Counted from the first letter of the stretch, positions 12,601-26,221 are shown. The stretch: 64,000 bases of DNA from Zhengitettix transpicula (GCA_037074705.1 CM073591.1:181871432-181935431); one strand, 5' to 3'. Notes: generated by a model not told the origin, from the letters alone. Numbers and translations are program-made.

Positions 12601-15600
12601 ACAATGCACAAACCAAGTGACGAACTGAAAAGCAAAGCTAAAACATAATTTCGTATAATTTCCTTTTAACAGATGACAATCTGTACTCGAACAAACATAG
12701 GATCAGAATTCGGACTAACGAGAAAATACAGTATAAAACTTAACTCCAGTGTATAAGATAATAATATATAATATATTAACCAATATTACAGCCAGAAATA
12801 CGAAAATATGTAGGCCACTTCTGCAAGTCAAACGTATAGAGAGATACCAAAATTATTTAATGAAAAATCCAGTTTGGCTCTTCAATTGAAAGAGAATTCT
12901 CCGTTTAGTCTCAAATTCCCCCTGGTACCTTCGTAACTCAGTTATCCACAAATAATTTGAAATTCCCTTAATTCCTGCCATAATTCATAAATCTACCCTA
13001 ATAAATAGCTCTATCAACCATCCAAATCCAACCATTAAGGTCTTATACAGTAACCCGGCCCCTCCTTCACAAAATCGCAGACTAAAACGTAAACTCCCAA
13101 TTGACATCATCCTCCCCCTAAATCATTCCACAATTACCTAACTCTAACTCCCGTTCTTCCATCTTCCCGCATAACCTCCTTAACGCTTTCATAACACGAA
13201 ATTTGCCCGATGGTCAGATCGATACCAAAACATCATGCCGGCTAACCTTTGTTAATATGTTGTAACGCGTGTATTAAGTTTAAGTTTTTCTTTGTCTCGG
13301 AAGTGTTGTTTGCTGTGGTCTTGAGAATTCGAAACCGTGCACGTGCGTGGGGGTGGAGGAGATAAATATTTTCATCCAAGTAATTTCGTGTCCTGTCTCG
13401 ATTGTTGGCCTCAACATGACAGAATAGTTAGCCATTGTTGACTACGGAACTGCAGCTGCGTGCTATAAATATTGTGACAATGGAAGAATCAGGCATTTCG
13501 ACGAAGTTTTCTAACAATGAAAAAAGTAAAAGAATGGGAGGATATAAGGGAGGAGATAAGCTTTTGAAATAGACAGTTTGTCTTCGCTCACCGAAGCTGT
13601 TGGATATGATTATGAGAGGCTCTGTAAAGTTGTTGTCTCTGATATAGTTCGAGGCAGAATCGTCGTGAGAAAGGGGCCACAATTTGTTAGTGAAGAGTTC
13701 ACAGAATAGAACCACACAATTTAGTACGACGGCTTGCCAGCAATCAATCCCGGAGGCCGACTCCTTAGCCAGTGATCAACCCCTGAGTCGACGTCAGTAC
13801 GTCGGTACGAGAGCTACAGCAGGCAACACAACACAGAATAGCAGTACGCATTTGGTACGGGCAGCAGATCTCTTCTATGTAAAAACCACAGGTGCCTGAG
13901 AGTTTTTATGTTTAACTTTAATAAACTAATATAAAATTTCTTTATTGGTCAAATATTTATTTTGATTTAACGTAAAAACCCAGCCCACAAAAATACAATG
14001 TTGTAAACAAATTAGTCGGTTTCTCTCGTCTCTAACTTGGAATGACAAGGGTCATATCCAATTCCCCAAGTTTACATGTTATATATTTACAAATTGTGAA
14101 GACTTTTATTATGTTTTATTTGTTAAATATTTACAAGTTGTAAATACTTTTATGATGTCAAATTTTCACAACTGTAAAGTCTCCGGACTAATTTAAATAA
14201 TTTTTTAAAAAATTGAGTGGTTGAAGTGGAGAAAATATGATAAATAACAAACCAAAATAGGGTGAGCAGAAGAAAACCTAAAAACAAAATGAAATTGTAA
14301 ACTATATTTAATTGTACACCTACAGATATAGACTTATGGTAAATATACGTATAAAGTTGCAGTTTTCAGAAAAGCGATAGAAAGTACTAATTATGCCTAA
14401 CGGTGTTTGCGTTTTCTTGTCGACAATATTTACATAATTTCGTAGAATGTACGTTGGTATAAATGAGTTGTGAAAACTCAAATAAAAATACAACTATAAA
14501 TGGGCTAGTGTGGCATCATAGCGCGTCAGAATATCCGCACTGAAGCATTACTTGTCTAAACTTTGAAGTAAGAAGTAAGCAAAATTTTATAACTGATTTC
14601 AACTTTTTTTTTACTTATTTAACATTTTAGTGTTATAAGTTTTGAATTAAATTCAGCCTTTGGGATACTTTATTCAACATGCAACGGACGGGAACTTTAA
14701 ATAATAGGCATCACGTTTCATAGCCTAGTCCAAAATCTTACAGGTAATTTCTTGGCAAACCTACTTTATTCTGACACAAATCCTATAACTGTAACACAAA
14801 TAGCGAAATATCAAGAATTCGTGATATATTGTTAGGTCTTCATATTTTCACTTATATTGAGTGATAAGATATCAATAAGGGGTTACTGGAATTAGTTATA
14901 TATAAATACGGTGTTTTAAAGTGAATAAAACTTATAACGAAAAGAGTCAATTTATTCTTAAAACGTGATTAACTGTTTAGTAAAAAATTAATCTTTTGGA
15001 CGATGTTCCATAACTAAGAACAGGCCAGATCGTTACCATCTCATTGAAGATTTCAGGATGAGCCTGCAATCCGTCAAGTACCATGGATTTCGATATATTA
15101 AGACTGTTTTGGTCTTGGTTTTGCTTGGAACAAAAGCAACATAACCTTACATCTTAACTAGTGAATTTTATTCTTGATAATTTTATTAATAATTTACGTC
15201 AGAAGGATTATTGCTTTTATATCAGACTGAATTTAATTATATTTTTGTATTTCAATTATTAGGTTTCGAACTATTTTTGAAAATTAGATCGAGAAGACAT
15301 ACGAACGATCCTTAGAATACTTAAACATGAATAAATATTCGTAGAAAAATTGAGTAGAAGTGTTTAATTTTCGACTGATAAAGAATATAATAAATTAAAT
15401 TAAAAATCACTTCTTTATATAAAAAAAAGTCTAATATATAAAGAATCCTTAATAAATTGTTAGAAATTTAGTTTACATTATTAAGGAATGACCACAAATA
15501 TATAGCTACATAGTAAAAACAAAGTCAGGTAATAATTTAATTTTAAGCTATTGGGAACGTGGACTAGTGAAACGTTTGTACTCCGCGACAATACATGATA

Positions 15601-16420
15601 CGTGACTCAGATAACTAACTACTTATTGCAAACAGAGTAATATTGGGGCATTTTTCACTAATATCAGTAGTAGTAACAAAATATTATGAGAGCTAAGAAT
15701 TAAGATATTTCGTGAGCTAATTGAATACAAAGTTTCTCCGTACACAGAGAAAAATTAGCTGGTCCGGTATTTTGTGGTGGTTCGAAACGTCAGACAACCG
15801 TTAAGTATCTAAGTGAGTCATAAAAACATTTAGGTTTAATTGTGTAAGGCGGTTTTAACGAAGGCAATGAGCTGCGTAGGCACACAAAACCTATATCTAA
15901 GTAGTATTCAATTACCGCTTTAAGAAGCCCACTTTTGTTCTTGAAATCGAGATTGGAACAAACATCACAAAATGTACGTGTAGAATAAATGCGAGGATGC
16001 AAATATTAAATGCGACACTTGCAATAATCGGAAACTTGGAAATTAGATTTTACAACTCTATGAATTTTTCATTCCGCTTGAACTATATAATTTTAACACA
16101 TCGTATAAACTTGTGTACTCGCAAATTTTTATCATATTAAATGTTTTACTTTAATTAAAAGACGCAATATGCTGTTTTTAAGTGAATGTCGTTAGACTGT
16201 GAACCAATTTATGCAAATATCGACGAGTGTACAAACACGAAACATTGTTCGGTTATATGGATTAATGTGAAAATATTAATTTACACTGCAATTCTGAACC
16301 CAAACCTGGCATAAAATTAATATCCAACACACTGCGATCGTGAACCTGTGCCGGCCAAGGTTCAATCATTATATGATTAGTAAAACGTTGGACTGGAAGA
16401 TTCTTGGTCTGTCAGTGGCT
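12601..16420. other. Non-coding tract with an unexplained GC-richer island
   Basis: About 13250-13900 is clearly less AT-rich than its surroundings and contains several coding-like but interrupted stretches on both strands. I recognise no protein family or LTR ends. The remainder (13901-16420) is AT-rich with no supported feature. Confidence 0.4.
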
Positions 16421-16520
16421 TGAAACACAAGTTAAAATTTTTGTTTCAAAATTAGCTTGATAACTATTGTTTGAAACACAAGCTAATTTTGAAACAAAAA
16501 TTAACTTGATAACTGTTGTT
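16421..16520. repeat. Tandem 50-bp units with an inverted core
   Basis: Two adjacent units both begin tgaaacacaag and end cttgataactRttgtt. The roughly 22-bp centre of the second unit (ctaattttgaaacaaaaatt) is the reverse complement of the centre of the first (aaaatttttgtttcaaaattag). The flanks are therefore direct repeats, while the cores can form a long hairpin with each other. Confidence 0.85.
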
Positions 16521-19500
16521 AGAAACACTAATTCTCTCTTCCAGATGAACAAGTCTCTATTTTAGCGTAAACCAAATTTTCGAGCGTTTCCACAAGAATC
16601 GTTTTCATATCGTGACTTAAGACCATTATAAAGTCTGGGATGCAGTCACATAGAATTCTGTATTGTACTTTGAGAAAACAAAATTGTATCCTTGGGGAAG
16701 ACAAACGTGACTATAACCTATAAACCTGATGTGATTCTGCTTCAAGTCAAGGGTTTCGGAGCAGAGAAGATAGAAAACTTGTGAAAAATTTTCGAATATA
16801 CCAAAACCGAGAAAAGCACCACCCGAACGAGGCTGCAACAATGAGATAAATTTTATTTTCAATGACATTTATTACGAAATCGTCGGATAGAGAGAAAAGC
16901 AACTGTCATGATTTAAAAGCAAATTCCAGCAATGGTTTTCCCCGGAAAACAAGGAACCATTTGTACATTTACAGCCGAAAATCGCGCTGAAAAAGTCTGC
17001 AGAATTTATGAAACTCGCTGCATGCATGCGCAAAGTCACTCGGTGCGCATTATGCGTTATTTACGATCGAGTCTCTGGGTCGGTAGCAATAACTCGTACG
17101 CATATTATAAGTGGGTCACGGATTCTCTCTCGTAAGACATCCCACGCGCCAACTCAGGCCAAGGATTCTCATTTCAGCGTGATATTTTACGTCAGTAACA
17201 TTCAATGTCAAAGTGACTCATTAAACAAAAAATTTAAGGTAGACCTCTCTCAAATACGAGACTTATTGCGGCATGCTTATGTTAAGAAAGTTAAGAAAAA
17301 TTTCATTACGCAATAAACACAAGAAAATCGGTTCCAAATGCACACAATTCCTATTTATTGAATTTGGTAGGCATGACACGATATATACATAGTCCTGAAT
17401 AGACATAATTATTAATAAGTTTATATTTATCGTTCTTCTGACTCATGTAATGATAATTCTGTTCCCCTATGTCTTCTGTTATCTGGATTGTCAAACAATA
17501 CAGAGATGCATTGTTAGGATTTTACATTTATTGTTTATTTTGTGATAATTATTGGCGAAGGTGCTTCGTAAATAGAGAAAACTATTTGTTTTAAGGAATA
17601 GAGACTATAGCAGTAGTCATGTACGATGGCGGGTGGCGCTGTTTGAGGGAGGAGAACCTGTCTGACGAATCTGTCGCGGAGTCTAATTTCAGTATTAAGT
17701 GTATCAGACATTTCAATATTAATTTTGATGGCAATCAAATAGTTTGTCTAATATAACAATATAAATTATCCTAACATTCAATATTAAAGACTATATTCCA
17801 AAGAATACGAAATAATTACGACTCAGAGAAAACTATATGTATATATTTACTTACTAAATTAAATTACATTTCAGAAAAAAAAACTACATATTCTAGCGAA
17901 ACAGACTAACATTTAAACGCGGGTCCAAGGTCTACAGATATATAAGACGTTCATAAATCACGGCTTTAAAAATACAGAGGTTATCATGAAAAGTACAGCT
18001 GAGCTTAGATCTTACAAAAGCACGTCGAAGACTTGTTAACATAAAAAATATAGTAAAATGATTTGATCATTTAACGTCGTACATTTCCTAAGTGGGCAAA
18101 ATTTTATCTGCTATTTCAGTGTTTTATGGTAAGTCTAAACATGTATCTAACTAACACAAAGACCAGAAGCACTAGATTTTTGCTTGCAGCTGCGAATTGT
18201 GATTTGCTTACTTCGCTATTTTTACCCTGTGGAGTATTTATTCGGCTAATAATTTTGCCCGATAAGAATTGTGAAAGTACTGATTATTCTATTTAAATAT
18301 GTTAAACGTCATTCAGTGTTCTGAATAATTGGGTGTGTTTCTTCTTCGGGAGTTTACTTGCACTAAATACAGCACCACAACTACTATTTAGGAAGTGAAA
18401 CTTCTTATGTCAGGAAACGTTGCAAACACAGAATATAGATTTTAAAATCGAATGTTAGGATTATTTACCTATTTATATTGGACAAACTAAACGTTCTTTA
18501 AAAATTATATGAAGAATGCGGGACTAGCAGAATGCGGAGGCATTATTAGACCATTATTAAAGCAGTTTTAGACCGGAACTCACGTACACAAACTGATCTA
18601 TCAAAAATACAATAATATTTCTTAATAAGTATTATTTATAAACCTGTCACGAACTGATCCAATACCTGTACAATAAATTCAATTCTCAGGTATTATCCTA
18701 AAAATTTCTTATTCCTCTATCTTTTTAAGTTTCATTCCTGACTAGCATTTTTTATCTATTTATTTATTTTATTTATTTTTTATTGTTGTTTATTATAAAT
18801 CTATTTTGTTTAACTAGACACGATATTTCATCCATGATGTTTTAAATTTGTATTCATAATAAATTTATGAATTAATAGGCTGATGTTATTTTATTTATTT
18901 AAAGAAGAAGTCAGATAAATATAACTTCTAACGTTGGAAAAAGTTAAAACTTCAAATTCAATTTAGTTTTCTGTTTTCGGGGCGTGTTATTTTTATGTAG
19001 GCAACAAAATTTTTATTGACAACAGTAGGCGAGACGATAACCATACGATAATCTAATAAATGAAGCTAAAAGTAACAAGCAGCATTAATTTTTTTAAAAA
19101 ACGCAGAACTAGAAAAAGTAACGTTTAAAAAAATAGACAGTAGACAAATGTTTGTACCAAAAACCAGCAATGCACTGTTTTCGAATCCAGTACGGAGGGA
19201 GGGTTACAAGTTACTCTTATAATATATACTTCTAGATGTTACTATTCCTGATGTAACATGAAGAGAGAAAGCAATGTAATTCTTAGAAGTAGATAATGGA
19301 TAATAAGTGATAGGATTGAGCGATTTTGCTATTAGAAAAACACCGCTTGTATTCAGTACGAAGTTCATTAATTGAGAGAGAATGCATTTATTGGAAACAC
19401 TGAGTTGGGGCGACTTTTTATAATTCATCACCTTACTTAGAATTCACACAAAGGTCGAAACAGCCCATGAGTAGGCATCAATCAGACTCTAACCTTCTTT

Positions 19501-20054
19501 CTGGAAATATATTCGCTCTACGTAGTTGGTGTGTCTTTGTTTTAAGTCGTACAAATGTACAAGCTACGAGAATTACATTCCAAACATCCGGAAGACATGA
19601 ACCGAATCTAAAGTAACGATAACAAATTTCATTAAATGAAACATAGCAGTGTTTGACAGACATTCGAATAACTTTTGGAGGTGTTAAGAGAACAGAACAA
19701 GGAAACAATTAAAAGAGTAGTTCAGTTAGTAAAACCTAATTTATAAAAGATTCTAGAATAGGGCAGTGGAAAGAGATCGTATACTGCCGGTGAAATGCGT
19801 TGGCACAAAACCAATACCGTTGCGCCCATTGGGTTGATTTGCCCAAAAAGGCAGTAACTAATCTGCTGTCCCTAGCATTTCGCGGCGGCTATGTCATCGC
19901 GGTCAAGGGCACAACCCGGGACAGACACTTCATACAGGTGGAACACCACTGCCAGTTTATAAAAAATTAATAACCCTATGAATTTACAATTATAACTACC
20001 TGACTGCATATTTGAAAATTCAATAAAAATAGCAGCCTAGTTAGTAAAAAATTG
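16521..20054. other. Non-coding tract; one small GC-rich block
   Basis: Mostly AT-rich. Positions 19764-19956 are GC-rich and are bounded by short inverted ends (ggcagtgg ... ccactgcc), which might mark a small MITE, but I saw no target-site duplication. The 102-codon ORF at 17008-17316 has no recognisable features. Confidence 0.4.
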
Positions 20055-20120
20055 TAATATTCAAATTTTTAACACGACAATTCGTCCCTGATTTGGACCT
20101 CTTCTCGTGTATGAATGTTA
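20055..20120 (-). repeat. Degenerate hammerhead-like motif
   Basis: The minus strand reads gagaagaggtccaaatcagg then gacgaattg: an AGAAGAG block, a GTCC/GGAC stem with a 7-base loop, and GAA. It is a decayed relative of the motif at 20688-20731. Confidence 0.4.
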
Positions 20121-20649
20121 CAATTATCTAAATAATAAATTGAGAAACAAAATCTCACAAAATCATAAATTTAAAAAACACAATTATGTATGAATATAAT
20201 TACTTTATAATATTTAAAGTTGACTAACATTTCTAACGGATTCATAATTTTAAATATCAACAATATTCTGTCCGACATTGTGTTGATATATTGTAATATT
20301 ATCTATTTAATAATATATATGACTGTAATCACGCACATTTTGAAATTTTCTCGACAAAATTTTAATCCTGTATTCATATCTATAGAAATAAATTGTAGGT
20401 AATTGTAGTAATATTCCGCAAAGAATATTCATTATTTTCAATCAGACGTAAATTTTTCATTTTAACATTTGACGCCTAGCCTTTAATAAATTCATATATT
20501 GATGACAATGATAAATTGGTTACAACATTTATTTTAATAACTTTCTATTTAGATCTCATTGTAGGTAATGATAAATAAATTTTCACTTAATTGTATTGTA
20601 AAGATCATGTTTTTAAAACATTGTAACAAATAAATAAACAACAAAGCGA

Positions 20650-20905
20650 ATGTCAGATAAAATGTATTAACTAATTAAAAAAATCATTTCGATACGTCGT
20701 TTCGTCCACAATTTAGGACTTTTCAGGTAATATACAGTTTTGAATTTATGCATATAGAATAACAAATAATCAGTTACAACTGTCATCGGACGCAGTCCAT
20801 GACACTAAATTTACATTAAAAGAACAAATACAAATATTACTTGAAGAAGTCACAAAATTTTTAACGAAACGACGTTGAAAATATTTTTTTTCTGCATTGA
20901 TTAAT
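20650..20905. repeat. Inverted pair of hammerhead-like motifs
   Basis: Left arm, minus strand (20688-20731): CTGAAAA, stem GTCC with GGAC around an 8-base loop, then GAAACGACGT. Right arm, plus strand (about 20839-20880): CTTGAAGA, then a weak stem and GAAACGACGT. The outer sequences are also roughly complementary (aaaatcatttcgatacgtcg against cgacgttgaaaatatttttt). The left arm has a correctly spaced stem II, but A replaces the conserved G of CTGANGA. Confidence 0.55.
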
Positions 20906-22430
20906 TCATTTCTTCTGACACATTGAGTGTGTTGTTAATTAATTTATTAAATGATAATTGTCATGTTATATTGAATATTCATAAAATCTTGTTCTCACTA
21001 AAATTTTAAATATTCAGATTTGTAAAATAATTATATAAATGCTCCTAAAGAGGTTCGAATAATTAGTAACGACACGCCGTGATAGCTTCTATTAAAGTTC
21101 TAATTTTTTAATTTACTAAAGTCCATTTCTAACGAATTTGGCTGGTTTATTCATTTATAATTCAATAAGATCAGACTAATATATCTATTTTATTCCCAAG
21201 TACTTGCTACAAAATCTATTCGGAATCGCTTTCTCACCCCAAGTTATATTGGAGACGCGTTCTGTTCGCAGCAGGACTCACTTTGCTCCTACTTATATTT
21301 ACTGTTGTAATTATCCTACATACTACATCATTTAAGTCATTTTTGGAGTTGTATCTCTTTTAGAATAATTTATGTAGCCATCTATAATAACACCACTTCA
21401 GATATTTTCAAGAATAAATATTTCTTCTTTGGTTTTTATATTATATCATCTTCTTGACGCAGCTTTTAAAAATAAAATTGAAATCAATTGTAAGTTACAG
21501 TGATGTCACGTTTGTAAGTATTTGTATAGGTACGGAAAATTATTGAAATGCATGTCCTATTATACTATAATTTTAAACCTCTATGTAATTTATATTACCA
21601 ATTTTGTTGTTTATACTATTTTGCAGAAAATGTTGCAAACATAAAATTCTGAATGATATTCTTTGCACTATAAGTAGTACCATAAATAACACAATAGCTT
21701 ACACTGACGTTCATAAATACAGTATAAAGGACCTTTACAAGAATAATTTTTCGAACGTATACAAACACTTGTCAAAGTGACTTCAGTGCAATCTACAATA
21801 AACATAAATTTTATTGTAAAAGACTGCTCCAAGAAGCGGATATAATAAAAACATTTCTTCATATAATAATTTCAAAATTTTCATGGCAAATTTAGCATAA
21901 TCAGACAGGATTTTGTATATTTAAAACTTCCTAAGGGATTTACAGATAGCGACGTTAACATGAAATAAAATATAAGTTGAAATGCATAATCAAATATAGG
22001 ATTATGTTTATTCAAAATTTCCTAATACTTCTGCTATCATTCGGAAGCAATCTATTTTGCTTTTGAATAATAGTAAGAACAGGCTTACTAACAAGAATAA
22101 AACTATGCCACAGAATTTAAAAACGGATTAAGAGAAACTAGGTCTCATCAACAATCATGTGATTCTCTTACTTCACTGGGAATTTAAAGTGAAACTTAAT
22201 AAATAAGCACCTGAAAAGAAGTAGAAAGTAAATCACTGTCGAAATGACAATACATAAAATACAGTAAAAATTAGTTCTTGTAATGTTAATTGTACGGATC
22301 AGTCGTTTTAGTCCCCAGAATTCGAACGTTTTGAAATTCTAATTACAAAAATAATTTATCGAGCAACACTGTCACAATTGATAGTATTGTTACGGACTTA
22401 TTTAGCTGTGTCGACAGGTAGATGCCTTTG
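20906..22430. other. Non-coding tract
   Basis: AT-rich sequence without supported ORFs. The stretch near 21937-21975 (agggatttacagatagcgac and following) resembles 22663-22700, so part of the next island is present here as an older duplicate. Confidence 0.45.
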
Positions 22431-23504
22431 TATGTGGCAAAACAAATAATATTGTATCCACGCAGGCGATCCAACAGAATTTGAAGTGGATATACCATGG
22501 ATTTCGGGAAGCAAGATTAAATTCATGAAATGAGATAACCACAGATTTCACAGTGTTTGGATGAAGGTTTAGGAAGTAGAGTGAATATTACTAGCAGGTG
22601 ATGAGCAAATGGTTAGCGGCGAGACCAGCAAGTAGAAAGATAAGGATAACAAAATTGGTTAAGGGATTTACAGATATCGGCGTTAAAATAAAATATACAT
22701 CTGTGGGATTTGAAAATAAGCTAGAGGAAATTGAAGGAAAATCGGCGGCAAAATGAACTGGTGTTCGTGAATCTGAAACGTGACCTAGTTATGACGCACC
22801 TGGAAGAAACTTGAGCGAATTAGAGAAAAAAAATGCAATTTTATCAATTAAGGGCGAAGGTGACATGTTCAAAAAGAGATACTAGAAAAATCAGTTAAAA
22901 CAGGAAAGTGATGGGAGAAAGCTCTGAGAATCAGGGACGAACATCTTCAGAAAATTGGCAGAGGCTCGAAAATGAGAGAAAACGATACGTATGCTAAAAG
23001 GGAACAAGCATTAAAGCAACACGTGTATTGTATAAGGAAATAGACAAAACAATTGTTTCGGCAGACTGACAGTAATAGGAAACTGCAAGTGCAAAAATTA
23101 TGGCAGAAATGCACACGGACAATACGACAGGGGTATAAACAACACAAATTCAGTAACAGGCTTCAAAATCGAGGAACTGGGCCAGGAAACAAATTCATAT
23201 ACTGAAACAAATCCCATTCCCGACATACTCAAATTAAACGCATTTTTACGCGCTTTAAACAAACGGGGAGTTATGCAAAAGTCGTGAATATATCGAGAAG
23301 GAAGATAAACTATTATGGGAATATAAAGGGTCAAGTAGAAAGAAAAATGTGGGAATAATGCACATTAGATGATTAATGAATGTAAGTTTTCCCTCTGTAA
23401 ATTGTTAATAAATTAATAAAGTTGATAAATATAGAATGACACCAACAACGTCAACGCCGAGAAATCTGAACCTTGTGCTCAACCGCGAAAAATATTACAC
23501 GAGT

Positions 23505-23556
<52 letters not shown>

Positions 23557-23753
23557 GGAGCTGATAGGTGGGGGCTGTAAGTTTGGAGGGAACAGACAAC
23601 GAAATTCGCCAAATGCAAATGGCTAAGGACTTTGGTAGAACGAAAAGGGCTGTTAAAGAACGTAAAGATACATTATGCAAAAAAAAATCCGAAAGATAGA
23701 GGAAAGAGAAAAACAATTATTTTAAACAGGGGTCACGGACGTTATTACATTCG
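22431..23753 (+). pseudogene. Decayed coding-like island of unknown family
   Basis: Purine-rich on the plus strand and unlike its surroundings. Several short open stretches look coding but are broken by stops and shifts: about 22643-22755 (residues ITKLVKGFTDIGVKIKYTSV and on), 23141-23287 (FKIEELGQETNSYTETNPIP, then DILKLNAFLRALNKRGV) and about 23578-23696 (EGTDNEIRQMQMAKDFGRTK). The translations are charged and helix-prone, as in a gag-like or accessory protein of a transposon, but I recognise no domain. An (AT)22 microsatellite interrupts it at 23509-23553. No terminal repeats were found. It could equally be an old host pseudogene. Confidence 0.3.
23509..23553. repeat. (AT)22 microsatellite
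   Basis: Uninterrupted AT dinucleotide run. Confidence 0.97.
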
Positions 23754-24617
23754 AAAAATCAAATTGAGCAAGAATGCAGTCATTTAATACTGCATTGAAT
23801 ATAGTGCTTACACTAGGTGTACAGCCGGGTGTTCCGAATACTTGGTGACGTCAGCGACAGAGAAAGTGAAGTGACAGTGGAATTGCAAATTATCACAAAT
23901 ATTCAAGCAATATAGCAACCGCTCACATAATAACATACATAGTATAATAAGTAGACATTAGGTTTTTAATCAAAATGGCACCGGTAACAGATCAGTAAAA
24001 ATTGTACAGACTTTGCGACAGGTTTTGCCAGGTGACACTGAATACAAACAAGATATTCAAGAATCTGTGGCATACAAAACACGTGGTTTATAAAATCTTA
24101 AATACATGAATGGAATTGATTAACTCGCATCGAGGCAGACAGCCGAAGGCATAATCACGGAGACAAAATACTTTTAAATAATCCTGCATTAGTTGACACT
24201 GTTTTTCGTTAACAAGCAGAATATGTACTTCTTTGCGAAAACACTGCTGGTCACCTTTGGAAAGGCTTACATTTTAAAATACGAAAACTCGTACATAATT
24301 TGATGAGAGACTGGTGTTCACTTGGGGACGTCTAAGTTACTGGTGAAATGTACTTATTTCAGATATCAGGCAAAGTAAGAGGCGAAGAATAAAACGTGAT
24401 CCAAAATGGGGAAATATAGTCGTGGAAGAGTTCATACCATGAAAATTAAACAGTAATTATTAAGAGACATTTTGATGTAAACAAAACGATAGAGACGTTA
24501 CACTGAGACAGACGCACTCTTCCGCGATTTAAGACTTTATTCTGAAACCACGATTCGGGTTTAATTTATTCAATGTTGATTATAAGGAAGCAACTGTTTA
24601 TGGAACTCTTGCAGAGA
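23754..24617. other. Non-coding tract
   Basis: Mixed-composition sequence with short open stretches on the plus strand that I cannot assign. It may continue the decayed island to its left. Confidence 0.35.
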
Positions 24618-25031
24618 TTTTTTTTCTTAGGGTAACAGGCTACATGAGGGTAATGCACATAGTGGCAACTACCCGTTAATAGCATAGGAAGGAATTTGAA
24701 AGGGTGGATGCGGAAGGGTAGAGGAAGGTAGCCAAAGGTTAACTAGGGCCCCCGGGCTATGGTTTAAGGATCCTACCCGGCAATTCGCTTAAAAGTGATG
24801 CAGGGAAAACCCTAGAAAAACCTGCATCACGTAGGTCGGGCATTGGGTACTTGTCCCACGCCCTTCCGATAGCGGGAGAAGAGTTTGCTGTGGGGTCGCA
24901 GCATTCCCTTCGCCGTACCTCAACCAGTTTAGGAGGCAGCTGGCCGACTGTTCCAATGGGAACAGAGAACGACTCTTACCGTATGCCCAAGGTCTGCGAC
25001 CCCAGAACATACACCTCTCAAAACAGGCCGA
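24618..25031 (-). repeat. Family A repeat
   Basis: Starts with poly-T then agggtaacaggctacatgag and runs to ctcaaaacaggccg, where it is cut short relative to 37416-37951 (the last ~100 bases, the element's 5' end, are missing). Apparent ORFs here on both strands (24789-25010, 24851-25048) are the same ones seen in other copies and belong to the repeat, not to a gene. Confidence 0.85.
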
Positions 25032-25944
25032 CTATCCAACATAAATAATAGTGTTCTCAACAAACAGCTATGAGAGTACAGTAGGTAATTGAGTTACCAA
25101 GTGTGAATAAGTGCAATTATCAAACTGTAAACTGACGCATTGCATTCGGCTGCCAATCAGTAAAGCTTCGGCTCAGAAAGATTTCTATTTTATTGCAGGT
25201 CACTGTGCATAGTATACTTAATGTTGCAATTGTTGTTTATTAAAATAGATAAATAATTAGCACTAATTTATATTGAGATATATTTAATTACAATAATTAT
25301 TGATAAATATGAATGTTTAATTAATTGATAAAAGTAATTATTAAATTTCTTAATTGTTTGTTGACGTTATTTCATGTTGCAAACTTCATTATATATTTTA
25401 TAACAACTTGAAGTAAATCCCTAATTAACATATAAGCACACAACACCTGCAAAGAAAAGATAAAGCGCGACCTGAATGTAAACATTTGGTTTTGCTTGTA
25501 GAGTTCAAAAGTGCGATTATAGTAAGGTTGCTTCGATGCACGGGACAAGAACTGCAAATACCAGATACGATGTTTCTAGATTGATTGGAAACGCTATTGT
25601 AATAATTTGTTTTGTCCTATCCTTACCTCCCCTGAAAAAGATCGAAACGTCATGGAAAGATACAGACTACACCCGAATGGAAAGCCTAGAGAAATTTAAT
25701 AATTCGACACATTTATTCCCTTTCTTCTGTGTATTACGCCAACAGCCAAAAGACAATGAAGATAACTCAAAATTGTCGGAGACAATTGTTTAATTGGAAT
25801 GTAAATGTGTGGTCATTAATACTAATGGAAGTCACTCAAGAGAAAAAGGCGCACCGGTGACGAAACTATAGATCAAAAATATCTTCTGGAGTAAGTAGTC
25901 CATCGCCTGGTAATCACACGTAAACCTTCGCAATTAGTAGGTGT
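25032..25944. other. Non-coding tract
   Basis: AT-rich DNA. The 85-codon ORF at 25536-25793 shows no family features. Confidence 0.4.
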
Positions 25945-26221
25945 ACAGAAGTGGGTCGTGAAGAGGATGGTACCCTGAGAATCAATTATCGCGAACTAGT
26001 TGCAAGGTGCCGGGTAGCCCGTTACCAAGATATATCCCGATCACTGGTACCACAGACGGGGCGGTATAAATACAGCCCAATCTTCTGCAAACGGCACTTC
26101 ACCTGAAGAAGATGGCGGTGCAAGCCATCGAAACGTTGTGTTTACATAACTACGCTACCCGGTTGGAATCCCGAGAGAACTTCATTCAGCAACTACACCG
26201 GGAAAACCTACGTTCCTTATA
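25945..26221 (+). mobile_element. Penelope-like terminal repeat, solo fragment
   Basis: Aligns with the right terminal repeat of the Penelope-like element at 60432-61566: ggtaccacagacggggcggt, tataaatacagccc, cacttcacctgaagaagatg, gcaagccatcgaaacgttgt, ggttggaatcccgagag and cgggaaaacctacgttcctt all have counterparts there. It carries no protein-coding part. A TATA-like stretch flanked by G/C (gcggtataaatacagccc, about 26061-26078) lies upstream of the hammerhead-like motif and is also present in the other copy, so it may be the element's promoter. Confidence 0.75.
26103..26134 (+). ncRNA. Hammerhead-ribozyme-like motif in Penelope terminal repeat
   Basis: CTGAAGA (26103-26109), one extra A, a perfect 6-bp stem gatggc/gccatc closed by ggtgcaa, then GAAA (26130-26133) and C. 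This is the order CUGANGA - stem II - GAAA of a hammerhead core. A minimal stem III (C-G around guugu) followed by GUU could supply the cleavage site. The extra nucleotide before stem II is not canonical and I see no clear stem I, so activity is doubtful. Confidence 0.45.

Noticed and set aside
24789..25048. Recurrent ORFs with MSHALPIAGEEFAVG and similar starts as a gene family
   Set aside because: They appear on both strands in every family A copy (24.8, 37.6, 38.2, 50.3 kb) and simply reflect open frames in a GC-rich repeat. No domain or conserved start was seen.
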